From: Cephalotus follicularis
Lineage: Eukaryota > Streptophyta > Magnoliopsida > Oxalidales > Cephalotaceae
NCBI GenBank assembly: GCA_001972305.1
Contig: BDDD01000126.1
Coordinates: 724,271-788,270, forward strand
DNA length: 64,000 nucleotides
Direction of reading: 5' to 3'
Positions within the stretch are counted from its first letter, which is position 1; each line of letters opens with the position of its first letter. A program made the position numbers and the translations under genes. The notes below the pieces were generated by a model. The model saw nothing but the letters and a program-made list of their open reading frames with translations. It searched no databases and had not been told where the DNA came from. Shown here one piece after another: positions 20,509 through 31,720 of this stretch.

Positions 20509-23367
20509 TGTGACATCCGTGTCCTTGTACGGTCGGTGACTGTGAGCCTACGGGGCTTCTGTCTATCTGTATGTCTGTTAGTCTATTTTTCTGACAATTG
20601 TTATATATGCATCATGACATTTATAAATTTTTCCCATCTTGATTTCATTATGATGGTTTTTCGCGTAATAACTAAGTTTTATCTGCTGAAAAATTTAATG
20701 ATGTTTTTCTGAAACTGCTGCTGATTTCAAAAAATAGGCCAAATGGTATGTCCTAAACATCCAATTTCTATCCGTAACGGTTAAATTCTAGGCAAAAACC
20801 CAGTTCGTTTTGGGTTGAATATATATATGGGAAATGCCAATTTTTTTTTAGCATTTTTGCCTCTCTCTCTCCTCTCTCCCGTCTCTCTCTGCCGATGACC
20901 TTCTGTCGCCGGCGTCAGTGCCGATCTGACGTCGGCAAGGGTACCAACGGGACCGCCATCACCTCCCGGTCACACCGAGCCCCACCCCTGCACCGGCCGA
21001 CGTCTCCTCCGGCGTGCACGGCGTCTTCTCTTCCCGGACCTGTTTCCCCTCGTTTCTCCGTCTCTGGTGGTCGTCACGGCAAGGGGAGCCCAGATTCGGA
21101 CTCCTGGCGTCACGGCCGTTCGAACGGTGCCGGCCCCGACCCATGACGACGTCGGAAACGTCGATTGCCGGCGAAGGCAGCCCCTATCAACGCGGCCGTT
21201 CAGGCCAAACGCGGCGGCACCAGACCCAATGCACCCCAGATCCGTGATCTCCGTGCTCCGACGCTCCAGACGCGACTTTTGGGGCTGGCCGGCCACGCGC
21301 GTGGCTGTCACGCGCCGGCCAGCGGTGTTGCGTGGGCCCACGCGCCGGTGACCCTCCGGAAAGAATTTCGGACAATTTTCCGACTCCGTTCTCTGCGGTG
21401 ATGTGATCCGTTCCAGTTCCGCTGCGGGATTCCGACTCTGTGCTCCGTTTCATCAACTTTCGGTAAATTCCGAACTCTGTTCCGTTAGTTCTGTTTTCTG
21501 CATTTCTGTATCTGTTTATGTTGCATATGAACTTAAATTGCTTATATGACTCGAATTGGATAACCTGGACGACCACTTGGACTAGTTTTAATGATTTCGA
21601 AACGGATGTTTAAATAAGAGGTTTAAAAGATGTTTTAATAATCGAACTTCTGTTCTGTTAACCGGACTGATCGGTTATGATTTTCTGACATCTGCACGCA
21701 TTGTCATTGCATAACGCATTGCACGGTTTTGTGCATGCTTAGGATCGGATAGTCTGTTGTCTGTCTGAGATCTGATAGTCTGCTGTCTGTCTGTCTGTTG
21801 GTAGAGGACCCTGCCTTTGAGGTCGACCATGGAGGCGACCAGTCGAGGGACTCGCTCGTCTGTACTGTGAGTGGAACGCCTTTCTTTAACCTTTTATTCT
21901 GAAATGCTTTTATATGGTTTGAATGTTTGAAACGTTTTACGTTTTGTTTTCCGTATCTGAATGAATCTGAATATGTTCCTGTTCTGAAATCTGTTTAAAT
22001 TTTAATGTCTGAAACTTTCATTTACTGTTTTCAAATGCTCGCGCGGTTATAGTCATACTATGACACTATTTTCTGCTATATCTGTATATGATAAGGAAAA
22101 TGATTTCCTTTATCTGTTTTAAATCTATTTTGATGACTCGGATGAGTCTCTGTATTTTGAAATTCTGAAATCTGAAATTCTGTTTTCTGAAATCTGTTTA
22201 AATATGTTTAGATGCATGGCGATCTCGGTATTGTATATATATATGTATCTGATGCCCATGAGAGGCTTGTCTACACGTGTATGACCTTCTGCTGATGCTT
22301 GGACACGACGGTGTCCTTGCCACTATTTCTGCTGGACGTTCGGCCCGACGGGGCCCAGGCGTCGACCTTACTTAGTAGAACCCATGACATCCCTATATAT
22401 TTTTATCTGTTTGAAATCTGTTACTATTATATGTATGAAAAATCTAATGATTTGAATCTGTTTGAAAGAAATGACTAGGTTTTTCTGCTGATTTCTGGAA
22501 ATACTGGTTTTTAAATCGGTTTTGCTTTTATTTTCTGTTTAAGTCGTTTTATATCTGTTTTATAAATCAGATGCTGCATTTAGATTTCTGTTTCTGAAAA
22601 CTCTGTTTCAGTTTTATACTATTTGTTATATCTATTCTGCAAAGATATTTATATGCGAGCAAAACTCTGCGGAGTCTTTTTGTTCCATCTCACTAGTCCT
22701 GTGGACTAACCCTCTCCTCTGTTTTCTGTTTTTAGTTCTGACAGGTTAGTCTGCTGCGCTCTGTCAGCTGGAGTTTGTCTGTCTGCTGAGGTGAGACCAC
22801 ATAAAGGGCATGCTACCAGAGTCAACATATGCATAGCATCACTGCATTAATGTTTTAAATTCTGCATTACTTATATGTTTATATAACTGTTCTGTTTTCA
22901 TTTAAAAAGGGTTGAACCCTATTCAAGTTTTAAGTTTTGTTAATACGGTTGAGGCAGAGCCCAACCAATTACTTATTTTTTGTTTAAATTGTGATCTGTT
23001 GAGGGCTGAGCCCATGTTATAAACTGTTTCCTCCTTCGGGAGTGTGGTCTGTTGAGGGCTGAGCCCATTACAAACTGTTTCCTCCTTCGGGAGTGTGTAT
23101 TTTTACAAATTGTGTTTTTCTTTACAGGGGGCATAGTCCTATAAACGAATACTACATGCCCGATTTTCGTAAAATTTTAAGAGTTAGAATTATTTTCAAG
23201 TTTTTCAAGAAAACTTTTCTGTTTTCTTTCTGTTTTGAAGAACTTCCTGTTTTAAAATGCTTTTCTGAATCTCTGTTCTGCTGAACCTACGAGGTGAGTC
23301 TCTGTTGGAAGGCTTGGCCTCGTAGCGGGCGCGACGGATTCCAGCGGGTCTGGATTCGGGCGTGACA
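20509..23367 (+). mobile_element. Solo LTR L3 (plus), 2859 bp, uninterrupted reference copy
   Basis: Runs from TGTGACATCC to CGGGCGTGACA, inserted in L2 with target duplication GTTTG (20504-20508) / ATTTG (23368-23372), one mismatch. Order of parts: CTGTCTGT-rich start, CT-rich tract near 20865-20890, a GC-rich CpG-dense block (20890-21440), an AT-rich middle, then TCACTAGTCCTGTGGACTAA (about 22690) and a region with CTCCTTCGGGAGTGTG repeats near 23020-23100. It gives the colinear map used to orient the other copies. Confidence 0.88.
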
Positions 23368-24417
23368 ATTTGAACAGATAAAAATATATAAAATGCTCTG
23401 GGTCTACTAGGTAAGGTTGACGTCTGGGCTCCGTCGGGCCGAACCTCTAGCAGAAATAGTGGCAATGACACAGTCGTATCAAAACATCAGAACAAAAGGT
23501 CATACACGTGCAGACAGTGCCTCTCATGGGCATTATATATATATACACAATACCGAGATCACCATGCATTTAAACATATTTAAACAGATTCAGAATACAG
23601 AAAGCAGAATCTCAGATTTCAGAACACAGAATTCTCAAAACAGACTTTAAAACAGATTTCAGACATACGGAAATCATTTTCCTTCTCATGTATAATATAA
23701 CTGAAAATAGCGTCATAGTATGACTATAACCATGCGAGCATTTAAAAACATTAAAAGAAAGTTCCAGACATTAAAACTTTAATAGATTTCAGAAACATAG
23801 TAAATCCAAAAATTATCCAGATACAGAAATAAAATAAGCGAACACGTTTAACTATTCAAATCATTTAAAAGCATTTCAGAGTAAAAAGGGTTAAAGAAAG
23901 CGTTCCACAAACAGTACAGACAAAACAAGTCTCACGACTGGTCGCCTCCATAGCCGACCTCAACAGCAGGATCCTCTGCCAACAGACAGACAGCAGACTA
24001 TCAGACTCAAACACGTACTAAGACGTGAAACGCATTATGCAATGAAAAGAGTGCAGATGTCAGAAAACCATAACCGATCAATCCGGTTAACAGAACAGAA
24101 GTCAGATCATCAAAAACATTGTTTAAACCTTTAATTTAAACATCCTTTTGAAAACATTAAAGCAAGTCCAAGTGGTTGTCCAAGTTATCCAATTTCGAGT
24201 CATATAAGCAATTCGAGTTCATATACAACAGAAACAGATACAGAAATGCAGAAAACAGCGGAAAACATAATTAACGGAACAGAGTTCAGAGTTTACCAAA
24301 AGCCGATGGAATTTAGTACAGAGCCAGAATCCCGCAGCGGAACTGGAACAGATCATACAACCGCAGATAACGGAGTCAAAAAACTGTCCGAAACAGGTCA
24401 CCGACGTATGGGCCCAC

Positions 24418-27400
24418 TGTAACGCCCGGACCCAGCCCGGCTGGAATCCGTCGCGCCCTCTACGAGGCCAAGCCTTCCATTAGAAACTCACCTCGTAGGT
24501 TCAGCAGAACAGAGTTTCAGAAAAACATTTTAAAACATAAAGTTTCTTTAAAATATAAAGAAAACAGAACAGTTTCTTGAAAAACTTGAAAATAATTCTA
24601 ACTCTTAAAATTTTACGAAAATCGGGCATGTAGTATTCGTTTATAGGACTATGCCCCCTGTAAAGAAAAACACAGTTTGTAAAAATCACACTCCCGAAGG
24701 AGAAAACAGTTTGTAATGGGCTCAGCCCTCAACAGACCACACTCCTGAAGGAGGAAACAGTTTATAAAAAGGGGCTCAGCCCTCAGCAGATCACAATATA
24801 AACAGAAAACAAGTATGGGTTGGGCTCTGCCTCAACCATCTTATCAAAAACTTAAAACCTGAATAGGGTTCAACCCTTTTTAACAAAACCAAAACAGTTA
24901 TATAAAAACATATGAAATGCAGAATTTTAATTATTTATGCAATGATGCTATGCATATGTTGACCCTGGTAGCATGCCCTTTATATGGTCTCACCTCAGCA
25001 GACAGACTGACTCCAGCTGACAGAACACAGCAGACTAACCTGTCAGAACTAAAAACAGAAAACAGAGGAGAGGGTTAGTCCACAGGACTAGTGAGATGGA
25101 ACAAAAGACTCCACAGAGTTTTGCTCGCATATAAATATCTTTGCAGAAAAGATATAACAAAAATGTAAAATAACTTAAACAGAATCAAATACAGTATCTG
25201 ATTTATAAAAAAGATAATAAACGAATTAAACAGAATGTAAAATCAAAACCGATTTAAAAACCGGTATTTACAGAAGTCAGCAGAAAAAACCAGATCAGAA
25301 AACCAGATCCTTTCTTTCAACAGATTCAAAACCAGGATTTCATATGTATATATAGAAATTAACAGAGTTTAAACAGATAAAAATATATAAAGATGACATG
25401 GGTCTACTAGGTAAGGTTGACGACTGGGCCCTGTCGGGCCGAACGTCCAGCAGAAATAGTGGCAAGGACACAGTCGTGTCCAAGCATCAGCAGAAGGTTA
25501 TACACGTGCAGACAGTGCCTCTCATGGGCATCAAATACATATATATATACAATACCGAGATCACCATGCATCTAAACATATTTAAACAGATTTCAGAAAA
25601 CAGAATTTCAGAAATCAGAATTTCAGAATACAGAGACTCATCCGAGTCATCAAAACAGATTTAAAACAGATAGATGTTTCCGACGTCGTCACGGGTCGAG
25701 GCCGGTACCGTTCGAACGGCCATGATTCAATCATATCAGAACTTTAAACATATGCTAAGGATCCTTAACAGCCACCAAATCAGCAGAAGTCATATTACAA
25801 TCATCGATATCACATAGGCATATCGAGAACCCTACGAACATATTTCTACTTTACAGATCCTCATTTCCTATCATTAAGTCTCCCATATAACTTTCAGAGG
25901 TTAAAACTAAAGTCATCGAAATGCAACTCAAGTCTAATCAGATCATATAAGCAACCATTAACTTAATTCAAAGCAAGTCAGAAGAGTCTGCAAACAAAGC
26001 ATTTTTATAGACCTCAAGGCCACAATACAGATTTTATACCCTAATCATATAGTGAACCATCAAGCAGAAAGATTGAATCTCGAACTTCAATTTAACCTTA
26101 TTCAAATGTCAATACTCATTTTCTCAAGAGACGTTTATCAACGAACTCCACATTATAACTTCTCATACTACACCTCAAAACATATACAATCATAAAACTT
26201 TCCAGAATGATGGATCAATCACATCAACTACTCGACAGTTACTGCTCAGCAGAACATCACATTCATCAGAATCTATTGACTCTCAAACATATCCCCCTTA
26301 ACAGGGAACTCCATCAGACAGAGTATCAGACACCGATCAGAACCTCATCAGAAACTTAATTACAATACCACAAAACAGATATTCAAACTAAAACTCGAAC
26401 CTTAAAACTTCAGAATTGAACATCTTTATCTTAATAACTTCAGATATAACCAACTAACAACTTCAGCAACAAAATCAGAACTTCAGATCATTATCAGACA
26501 TTTCAGACCTACCATATCATAACAGGGGGAATAAGGGTGTGACACCCCAGCAACAACTCTGTTGCGACAGAGAAATCCAGAACAGAAATCTCAGACATCA
26601 GAACATTTGGGTCAAGCCCAAACGCAAACTCTACCACAAGATGATATCACTTGACCACAAGGCATGCTACCCACACTTATACCAGAACTCAGAATTGAAT
26701 GCCTACCAGAAATGTATGAGATGCAGATGAGTCTAGAGAATCTGAAAACCAAAAGCTCTGATACCAAACTGTCACGCCCAGACCCAGCCCGGCTGGAATC
26801 CGTCGCGCCCGCTACGAGGCCAAGCCTTCCATTAGAAACTCACCTCGTACGTTCAGCAGAACAGAGTTTCAGAAAAACATTTTAAAACATAAAGTTTCTT
26901 CAAAACATAAAGAAAACAGAACAGTTTCTTGAAAAACTTGAAAATAATTCTAACTCTTAAAATTTAACGAAAATCGGGCATGTAGTATTCGTTTATAGGA
27001 CTATGCCCCCTGTAAAGAAAAACACAGTTTGTAAAAATCACACTCCCGGAGGAGAAAACAGTTTGTAATGGGCTTAGCCCTCAACAGACCACACTCCCGA
27101 AGGAGGAAACAGTTTATAAAAAGGGGCTCAGCCCTCAGCAGATCACAATATAAACAGAAAACAAGTATGGGTTGGGCTCTGCCTCAACCATCTTATCAAA
27201 AACTTAAAACCTGAATAGGGTTCAACCATTTTTAACAAAACCAAATCAGTTATATAAAAACATATGAAATGCATAATTTTAATTATTTATGCAATGATGC
27301 TATGCATATGTTGACCCTGGTAGCATGCCCTTTATATGGTCTCATCTCAGCAGACAGACTGACTCTAGCTGACAGAACGCAGCAGACTAACCTGTCAGAA

Positions 27401-28074
27401 CTAAAAACAGAAAATAGAGGAGAGGGTTAGTCCACAGGACTAGTGAGATGGAACAAAAGACTCCACAGAGTTTTGCTCGCATATAAATATCTTTGCAGAA
27501 AAGATATAACAAAAATGTAAAATAACTTAAACAGAATCAAATACAGTATCTGATTTATAAAAAAGATAATAAACGAATTAAACAGAATGTAAAATCAAAA
27601 CCGATTTAAAAACCGGTATTTACAGAAGTCAGCAGAAAAAACCAGATCAGAAAACCAGATCCTTTCTTTCAACAGATTCAAAACCAGGATTTCATATGTA
27701 TATATAGAAATTAACAGAGTTTAAACAGATAAAAATATATAAAGATGACATGGGTCTACTAGGTAAGGTTGACGACTGGGCCCTGTCGGGCCGAACGTCC
27801 AGCAGAAATAGTGGCAAGGACACAGTCGTGTCCAAGCATCAGCAGAAGGTTATACACGTGCAGACAGTGCCTCTCATGGGCATCAAATACATATATATAT
27901 ACAATACCGAGATCACCATGCATCTAAACATATTTAAACAGATTTCAGAAAACAGAATTTCAGAAATCAGAATTTCAGAATACAGAGACTCATCCGAGTC
28001 ATCAAAACAGATTTAAAACAGATAGATGTTTCCGACGTCGTCACGGGTCGAGGCCGGTACCGTTCGAACGGCCA
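24418..28074 (-). mobile_element. Two-LTR non-autonomous element (LTRs 24418-25722 and 26770-28074)
   Basis: Two 1305-bp direct repeats of the same family enclose 1047 bp with no coding potential. On the minus strand the repeat at 26770-28074 is the 5' LTR: it ends GGGCGTGACA and is followed after AAC by the primer binding site TGGTATCAGAGC (26766-26755), complementary to initiator tRNA-Met. Both LTRs lack the normal family start and share one identical ~950-bp internal deletion; they begin TGGCCGTTCGAACGG. No polypurine tract precedes the 3' copy and the flanks (CCCAC / TGGTT) do not match. It may be a deleted LTR element or a product of duplication. Confidence 0.7.
26755..26766 (-). other. 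Primer binding site, initiator Met-tRNA type
   Basis: TGGTATCAGAGC on the minus strand, three bases inside the LTR end at 26770. This is the usual plant tRNA-iMet primer site and proves that the repeat at 26770-28074 acted as a 5' LTR. Confidence 0.9.
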
Positions 28075-28284
28075 TGGTTATTTTATCAATTTTATTAATT
28101 AATTTTCATTTTTAATAGAAAAATTAAACGGGTACCCGCGGGTACCCATACCCGTTGCGGGTGGGTAATGGGTATAACTTTTAGTACCCGTTAAAAAACG
28201 GGTAATTTTTACCCGTTACCCAACGGGTACACCCGTTATCACCCGTACCCACGGGTACCCATGGGTACCCGTTTGCCAGGTCTA
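28075..28284 (-). mobile_element. Fragment of a hAT-like non-autonomous element
   Basis: Rich in ACGGGTAC/GGGTACCC motifs and ends GTTTGCCAGGTCTA, the mirror of the TAGACCTGGCAA terminus of many plant hAT-type miniature elements. The opposite end is missing. It sits between the two-LTR element and the 5' part of LTR L2. Confidence 0.6.
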
Positions 28285-29509
28285 ATCACGGATCTGGGGT
28301 GCGTTGGGTCTGGCGCCGTCGCGTCTGGCCGGAATGGGCTCGTTGACCGCGCCTGTCCTTCACTGCCGATCGGCGTTGCCGACGTCGTCACGTGTCGGGG
28401 CCGGTACCGTTCAAACGGCCGCAACGCTAGGAGTCCAGATCTGGGCTCGCCTTACCGTGACGACCACTGGAGACGCTGGAATGATGAAAAACAGTCAGAG
28501 AGAGAGAAGAGCTCACGACGCACAAACGGCGCCGTTGCCGGCGTCAAGGCTGGAGCCGGTGTACTCAAGAGATCGCTGTGGTTCGACCGATACCCTCGTC
28601 GGTGTCAGAAGACAGAAACCAGAGAGAGACGGGAGAGAGGAGAGAGAAATGGCAAAATGAGTAAAATTTTGGCATTTCTCATATATATTCAACTCAAAAC
28701 GGACTGGGTTTTGTCTAGAATTTAACCGATACGGACAGAAATTAGATATTTAGGACATACCACTTGGGCTATTTTTCCGAATCAACAGTCTTTTCAGAAA
28801 AATATCATTTAATTTACGGAAAAGCAAATTAATTTCTTATGCATAAAATCATCAGAATAAATCACAAAAATTTATTAATGCCATGATGCATATGTCAAGA
28901 AAGCCAGAAAAATAGATTAACAGATAAACAGACAAACAGAAGCCCCGTAGGCTCACAGACACCGACCGTACAAGGACACGGATGTCACAATCTCGGTATG
29001 GTATTATATATATATATATATATATATATCTGATGCCCATGAGAGGCTTTGTCTACATGTGTATGAGCTCTATTCAAGTTTTAAGTTTTTGATAATATGG
29101 TTGAGGTAGAGCCCAACCCATACTTGTTTTCTGTTTATATTGTGGTCTGTTGAGGGCTGAGCCCAATTTATAAACTGTTCCTCCTTCGGGAGTGTGATCT
29201 GCTGATGACTGAGCTCATTTTATAACTGTTTCCTCCTTCGGGAGTGTGGATTTATAAACTGTGTTTTTATTTACAGGGGCATAGTCCGAAAAACGAATAC
29301 TACATGCCCGATTTTCGTAAAATTTTAAGAGTTAGAATTATTTTCAAGTTTTTCAAAAAACTTTTCTGTTTTGAAGAAACTTTCTGTTTTAAAATGCTTT
29401 TCTGAAACTCTGTTTTGCTGAACCTACGAGGTGAGTCTCTGATGGAAGGTTTGGCCTCGTAGCAGGCGCGACAGATTCCAGCCGGGTTGGGTCCGGACGT
29501 GTCATACAT

Positions 29510-29753
29510 CTTGGAAAATACTTAAAATGTTATAACCACTATACTACAACAATTTTATTAAGATTAAATGCAAATATAATGTATATATTCTTTTAATGTC
29601 AACAACTTATCGCGCGCACGTGTGTGTGTGTATATATAAGTAATAGGTAAAAAAATCATTATACTTATATAATTTTCATCTGTTGTACTTACATTTTTGT
29701 CTTTTTAGTATAATAATTTTATGTATATTGTTCACATAACCCTGTATATATAT
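29510..29753. other. AT-rich spacer with (TG)n(TA)n microsatellite
   Basis: Host-type DNA between the LTR nest and a Copia-like LTR. A CGCGCGCACGTGTGTGTGTG tract followed by TA repeats lies at about 29611-29637. No gene. Confidence 0.6.
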
Positions 29754-30972
29754 TGTTGGAAACTATGGCAACCTTAAAAGAGACAAAAATAATTTGTATG
29801 CGGAAGATACAAATTAAGCAATGAACATAAACACTCACACAAGCACAATCAAATAATAACAATTAAAGAGTTAAGAGATAGAGAGTGCAAACGAATTTAT
29901 AGTGGTTCGGCAAATCCGTGCCTACGTCCACTTTCTCAAGAACCCCTTGAGATTCCACTAGCCACCACTAGCAACCTTTGATTTTCGGCTTCCGGGTGCA
30001 AATCAAACAAACCACCTTACACTTGATTTTGGGTTCCGGGTGCAAATCAATCAAACACCTTACAAGGGTTCACTCCCCTCTAAATAATCACCAAGGGTTT
30101 TAACACCCTTTTTACAAAGAAGGATTTTGTAAAGAAAGTATGTGTTTACAAGTAACCTCTCAAGGTTGGAGATGAAAGTGTAAACAGGTTGCAAGCTTTG
30201 GGTATGAAAGTGTTTTGCAAAGGCTTGATGTTCTTCTCTTTGTAAATGTACAAGTTGAGCTTTAGTGATAGGATGTTCAAAATGTTATTCCTTAGTCTCT
30301 CAAGTCATTTAACTTTGTTTCTTGGCTTGTATTTATAGCTTTCTTCAGATTATAGCCGTTGTAAAAGTCTTGTGCATATTTGGATATAACAATTTGTTTA
30401 TGCAGCTTTGTTTTAGTCTCTGCTGGCAGAAAGACGTCGATGTCTTTCAAAAAGGCGTCGATGTCTTTTGTGATTTTCCCGTTGAAGGTGCGCCAACTAG
30501 TCGTTCCATGTTTCCCGGGTCTTATCCATTTAAAAAGACGTCGATGTCTTTTTAAAGGCGTCGATGTCATTTCTGGGAAATCTCCAGGCATTTGAATGTA
30601 TGAACATCACGTTGACTTCTTCTTCCTAGGTCGATGTCTTTTCTGGTTTTGGCAGGTTGATATTGAAAGACGTCGATGTCTTATTAAAGGGATCGACTTC
30701 TTTTGTACGGACGTCTACTTCTTTGACTGTATGGATCGATGTCTTCACCAGAATTTGTCCTGTAACTTTGGGCATTAAAGACGTGGACTTCTTCTTATAG
30801 GGATCGACTTCTTTTTGTACGGACGTCGACTTCTTCTCTGGAAGGTCAATGTCTTTTGTCCTGCAGAAGATTTTTGCCTTGACAGCAAACTTTCCAATAT
30901 CTTGCACATTCAACAAACATGTTAAATGCAAATTTGTAATCATTAAAACTTTAGGATAGGGACTAAAACTCA
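29754..30972 (-). mobile_element. Copia-like LTR, 1219 bp (3' LTR in minus orientation)
   Basis: On the plus strand it starts TGTTGGAAAC and ends GGGACTAAAACTCA, giving TG...CA on both strands. Just outside, on the minus strand, lies AAAAAGGGGGAGATTT (about 30990-30975), a polypurine tract of the type next to the 3' LTR of plant Ty1/copia elements. The phrase GTGGTTCGGCAAATCCGTGC also recurs in plant Copia LTRs. Internal coding sequence is missing. Confidence 0.7.
30430..30850. repeat. Array of GACGTCGATGTC motifs in the Copia-like LTR
   Basis: About a dozen copies of AAGACGTCGATGTCTTT or variants (AAAGGCGTCGATGTC, GGGATCGACTTCTTTT, GGACGTCGACTTCTT), spaced 15-60 bp. The core is a near-palindrome around GACGTC/TCGA. 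Confidence 0.75.
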
Positions 30973-31173
30973 AAAATCTCCCCCTTTTTGATGATTACAA
31001 AAATTTGCTTCATTATGAAAAAAATATGACAATGTAAAAGCAAGAAGATTTTCTTTTAAAAAACATAAAAACATTAGATATGCTCCCCCTAAATATGATA
31101 TCTAACTAAAACCCAATAATCTCCTCCTTCTTACCATATTTTCATCATTAATTGCACATTTCATATCTATCTT
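30973..31173 (-). mobile_element. Internal 3' remnant of the Copia-like element
   Basis: Contains two purine-rich tracts on the minus strand (GGGGGAG at about 30984-30978 and at about 31090), the pattern found before Copia 3' LTRs. No open frame. Confidence 0.5.
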
Positions 31174-31511
31174 GTGACTCCCGGACCCAGACCCGCTGGA
31201 ATCCATCGCGCCCGCTACGAGGCCAAGCCTCCCAACAGAGACTCACCTCGTAGGTTCAGCAGAACAGAAATTCAGAAAATACATTTATAACAGAAAATCT
31301 CTTCAAAACAGAAAGAAAACACAAGAGTTTCTTGAAAATCTTGAAAATAATTCTAACTCTTAAAATTTTTCGAAAATCGGGCATGTAGTATTCGTTTATA
31401 GGACTATGCCCCCTGTAAAGAAAAATACAGTTTATAAAATCACACTCCCGAAGGAGGAAACAGTTTGTAATGGGCTCAGCCCTCAACAGACCACACTCCC
31501 GAAGGAGGAAA
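31174..31511 (-). mobile_element. Truncated LTR fragment of the L1/L2/L3 family
   Basis: Matches the terminal ~340 bp of the family LTR in minus orientation: TGTGACTCCCGGACCCAGAC, the GCATGTAGTATTCG block and two ACTCCCGAAGGAGGAAAC repeats. It stops abruptly at GAAGGAGGAAAC and continues into a Copia-like LTR fragment. Confidence 0.8.
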
Positions 31512-31720
31512 CACTTTTCTCAAGGATCTCCTTGAGTTTCCACTAGTTCTCCGAATACAATTGCGGGTGCTATTCGGTACACCTTTGTGATTGACCTCAA
31601 TCACTTACAACTCTCTTTGGGTTCACTCCCCAAATTCACTAGGGTACACTCCCCTATTACAATCAAAGTGTAAAATGTAGTGTTTGTAGCTAAACCTCTC
31701 ACAAGGTAGATCATTTAATT
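31512..31720 (-). mobile_element. Second Copia-like LTR fragment
   Basis: TTTCTCAAGGATCTCCTTGA parallels CTTTCTCAAGAACCCCTTGA in the LTR at 29754. Like that LTR it has repeated GGGTTCACTCCC and ACACTCCCCTAT phrases. Diverged and truncated at both ends. Confidence 0.5.

Larger units (their letters stand above)
19556..28989 (-). mobile_element. Solo LTR L2 (minus), inserted in L1 and itself interrupted
   Basis: Minus-strand LTR of the same family: on the plus strand it begins TGACACGCCCGG and ends GGATGTCACA. It is flanked by a perfect 5-bp duplication ATCTC (19551-19555 and 28990-28994) copied from L1. Its pieces are 19556-20508, 23368-24417 and 28285-28989. About 85 bp of LTR sequence is missing at the 24417/28285 junction. 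Internal coding sequence is absent, so this too was reduced to a solo LTR. Confidence 0.87.
17359..29504 (+). mobile_element. Solo LTR L1 (plus), split into 17359-19555 and 28990-29504 by later insertions
   Basis: Begins TGTGACATCC and ends GGACGTGTCA. A perfect 5-bp duplication TACAT flanks the whole 12.1 kb (17354-17358 and 29505-29509). The two halves join at GATCTC|GGTAT exactly as in the uninterrupted family member at 20509-23367. The left half carries a 462-bp insert at 18078-18539; the right half lacks about 630 bp relative to that reference. No gag or pol sequence. The family has long LTRs and, from the related copy at 26770, an initiator-Met tRNA primer site, fitting the Tekay/Del group of Ty3/gypsy. 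Confidence 0.87.

Noticed and set aside
25398..28016. Two identical 88-codon frames at 25398-25664 and 27750-28016
   Set aside because: Identical because they lie in the two LTR copies; low complexity (YIYIYN, ISENRISEIRIS) and no coding evidence.
24418..28074. A standard complete LTR retrotransposon with target duplication
   Set aside because: The flanks CCCAC and TGGTT do not match, no polypurine tract precedes the 3' copy and the LTR start is not the family start, so it is reported as ambiguous.
30292..30973. Open frames of 99 and 115 codons with repeated Lys-Asp-Ile-Asp
   Set aside because: They translate the GACGTCGATGTC repeat array; the repeats explain the pattern.
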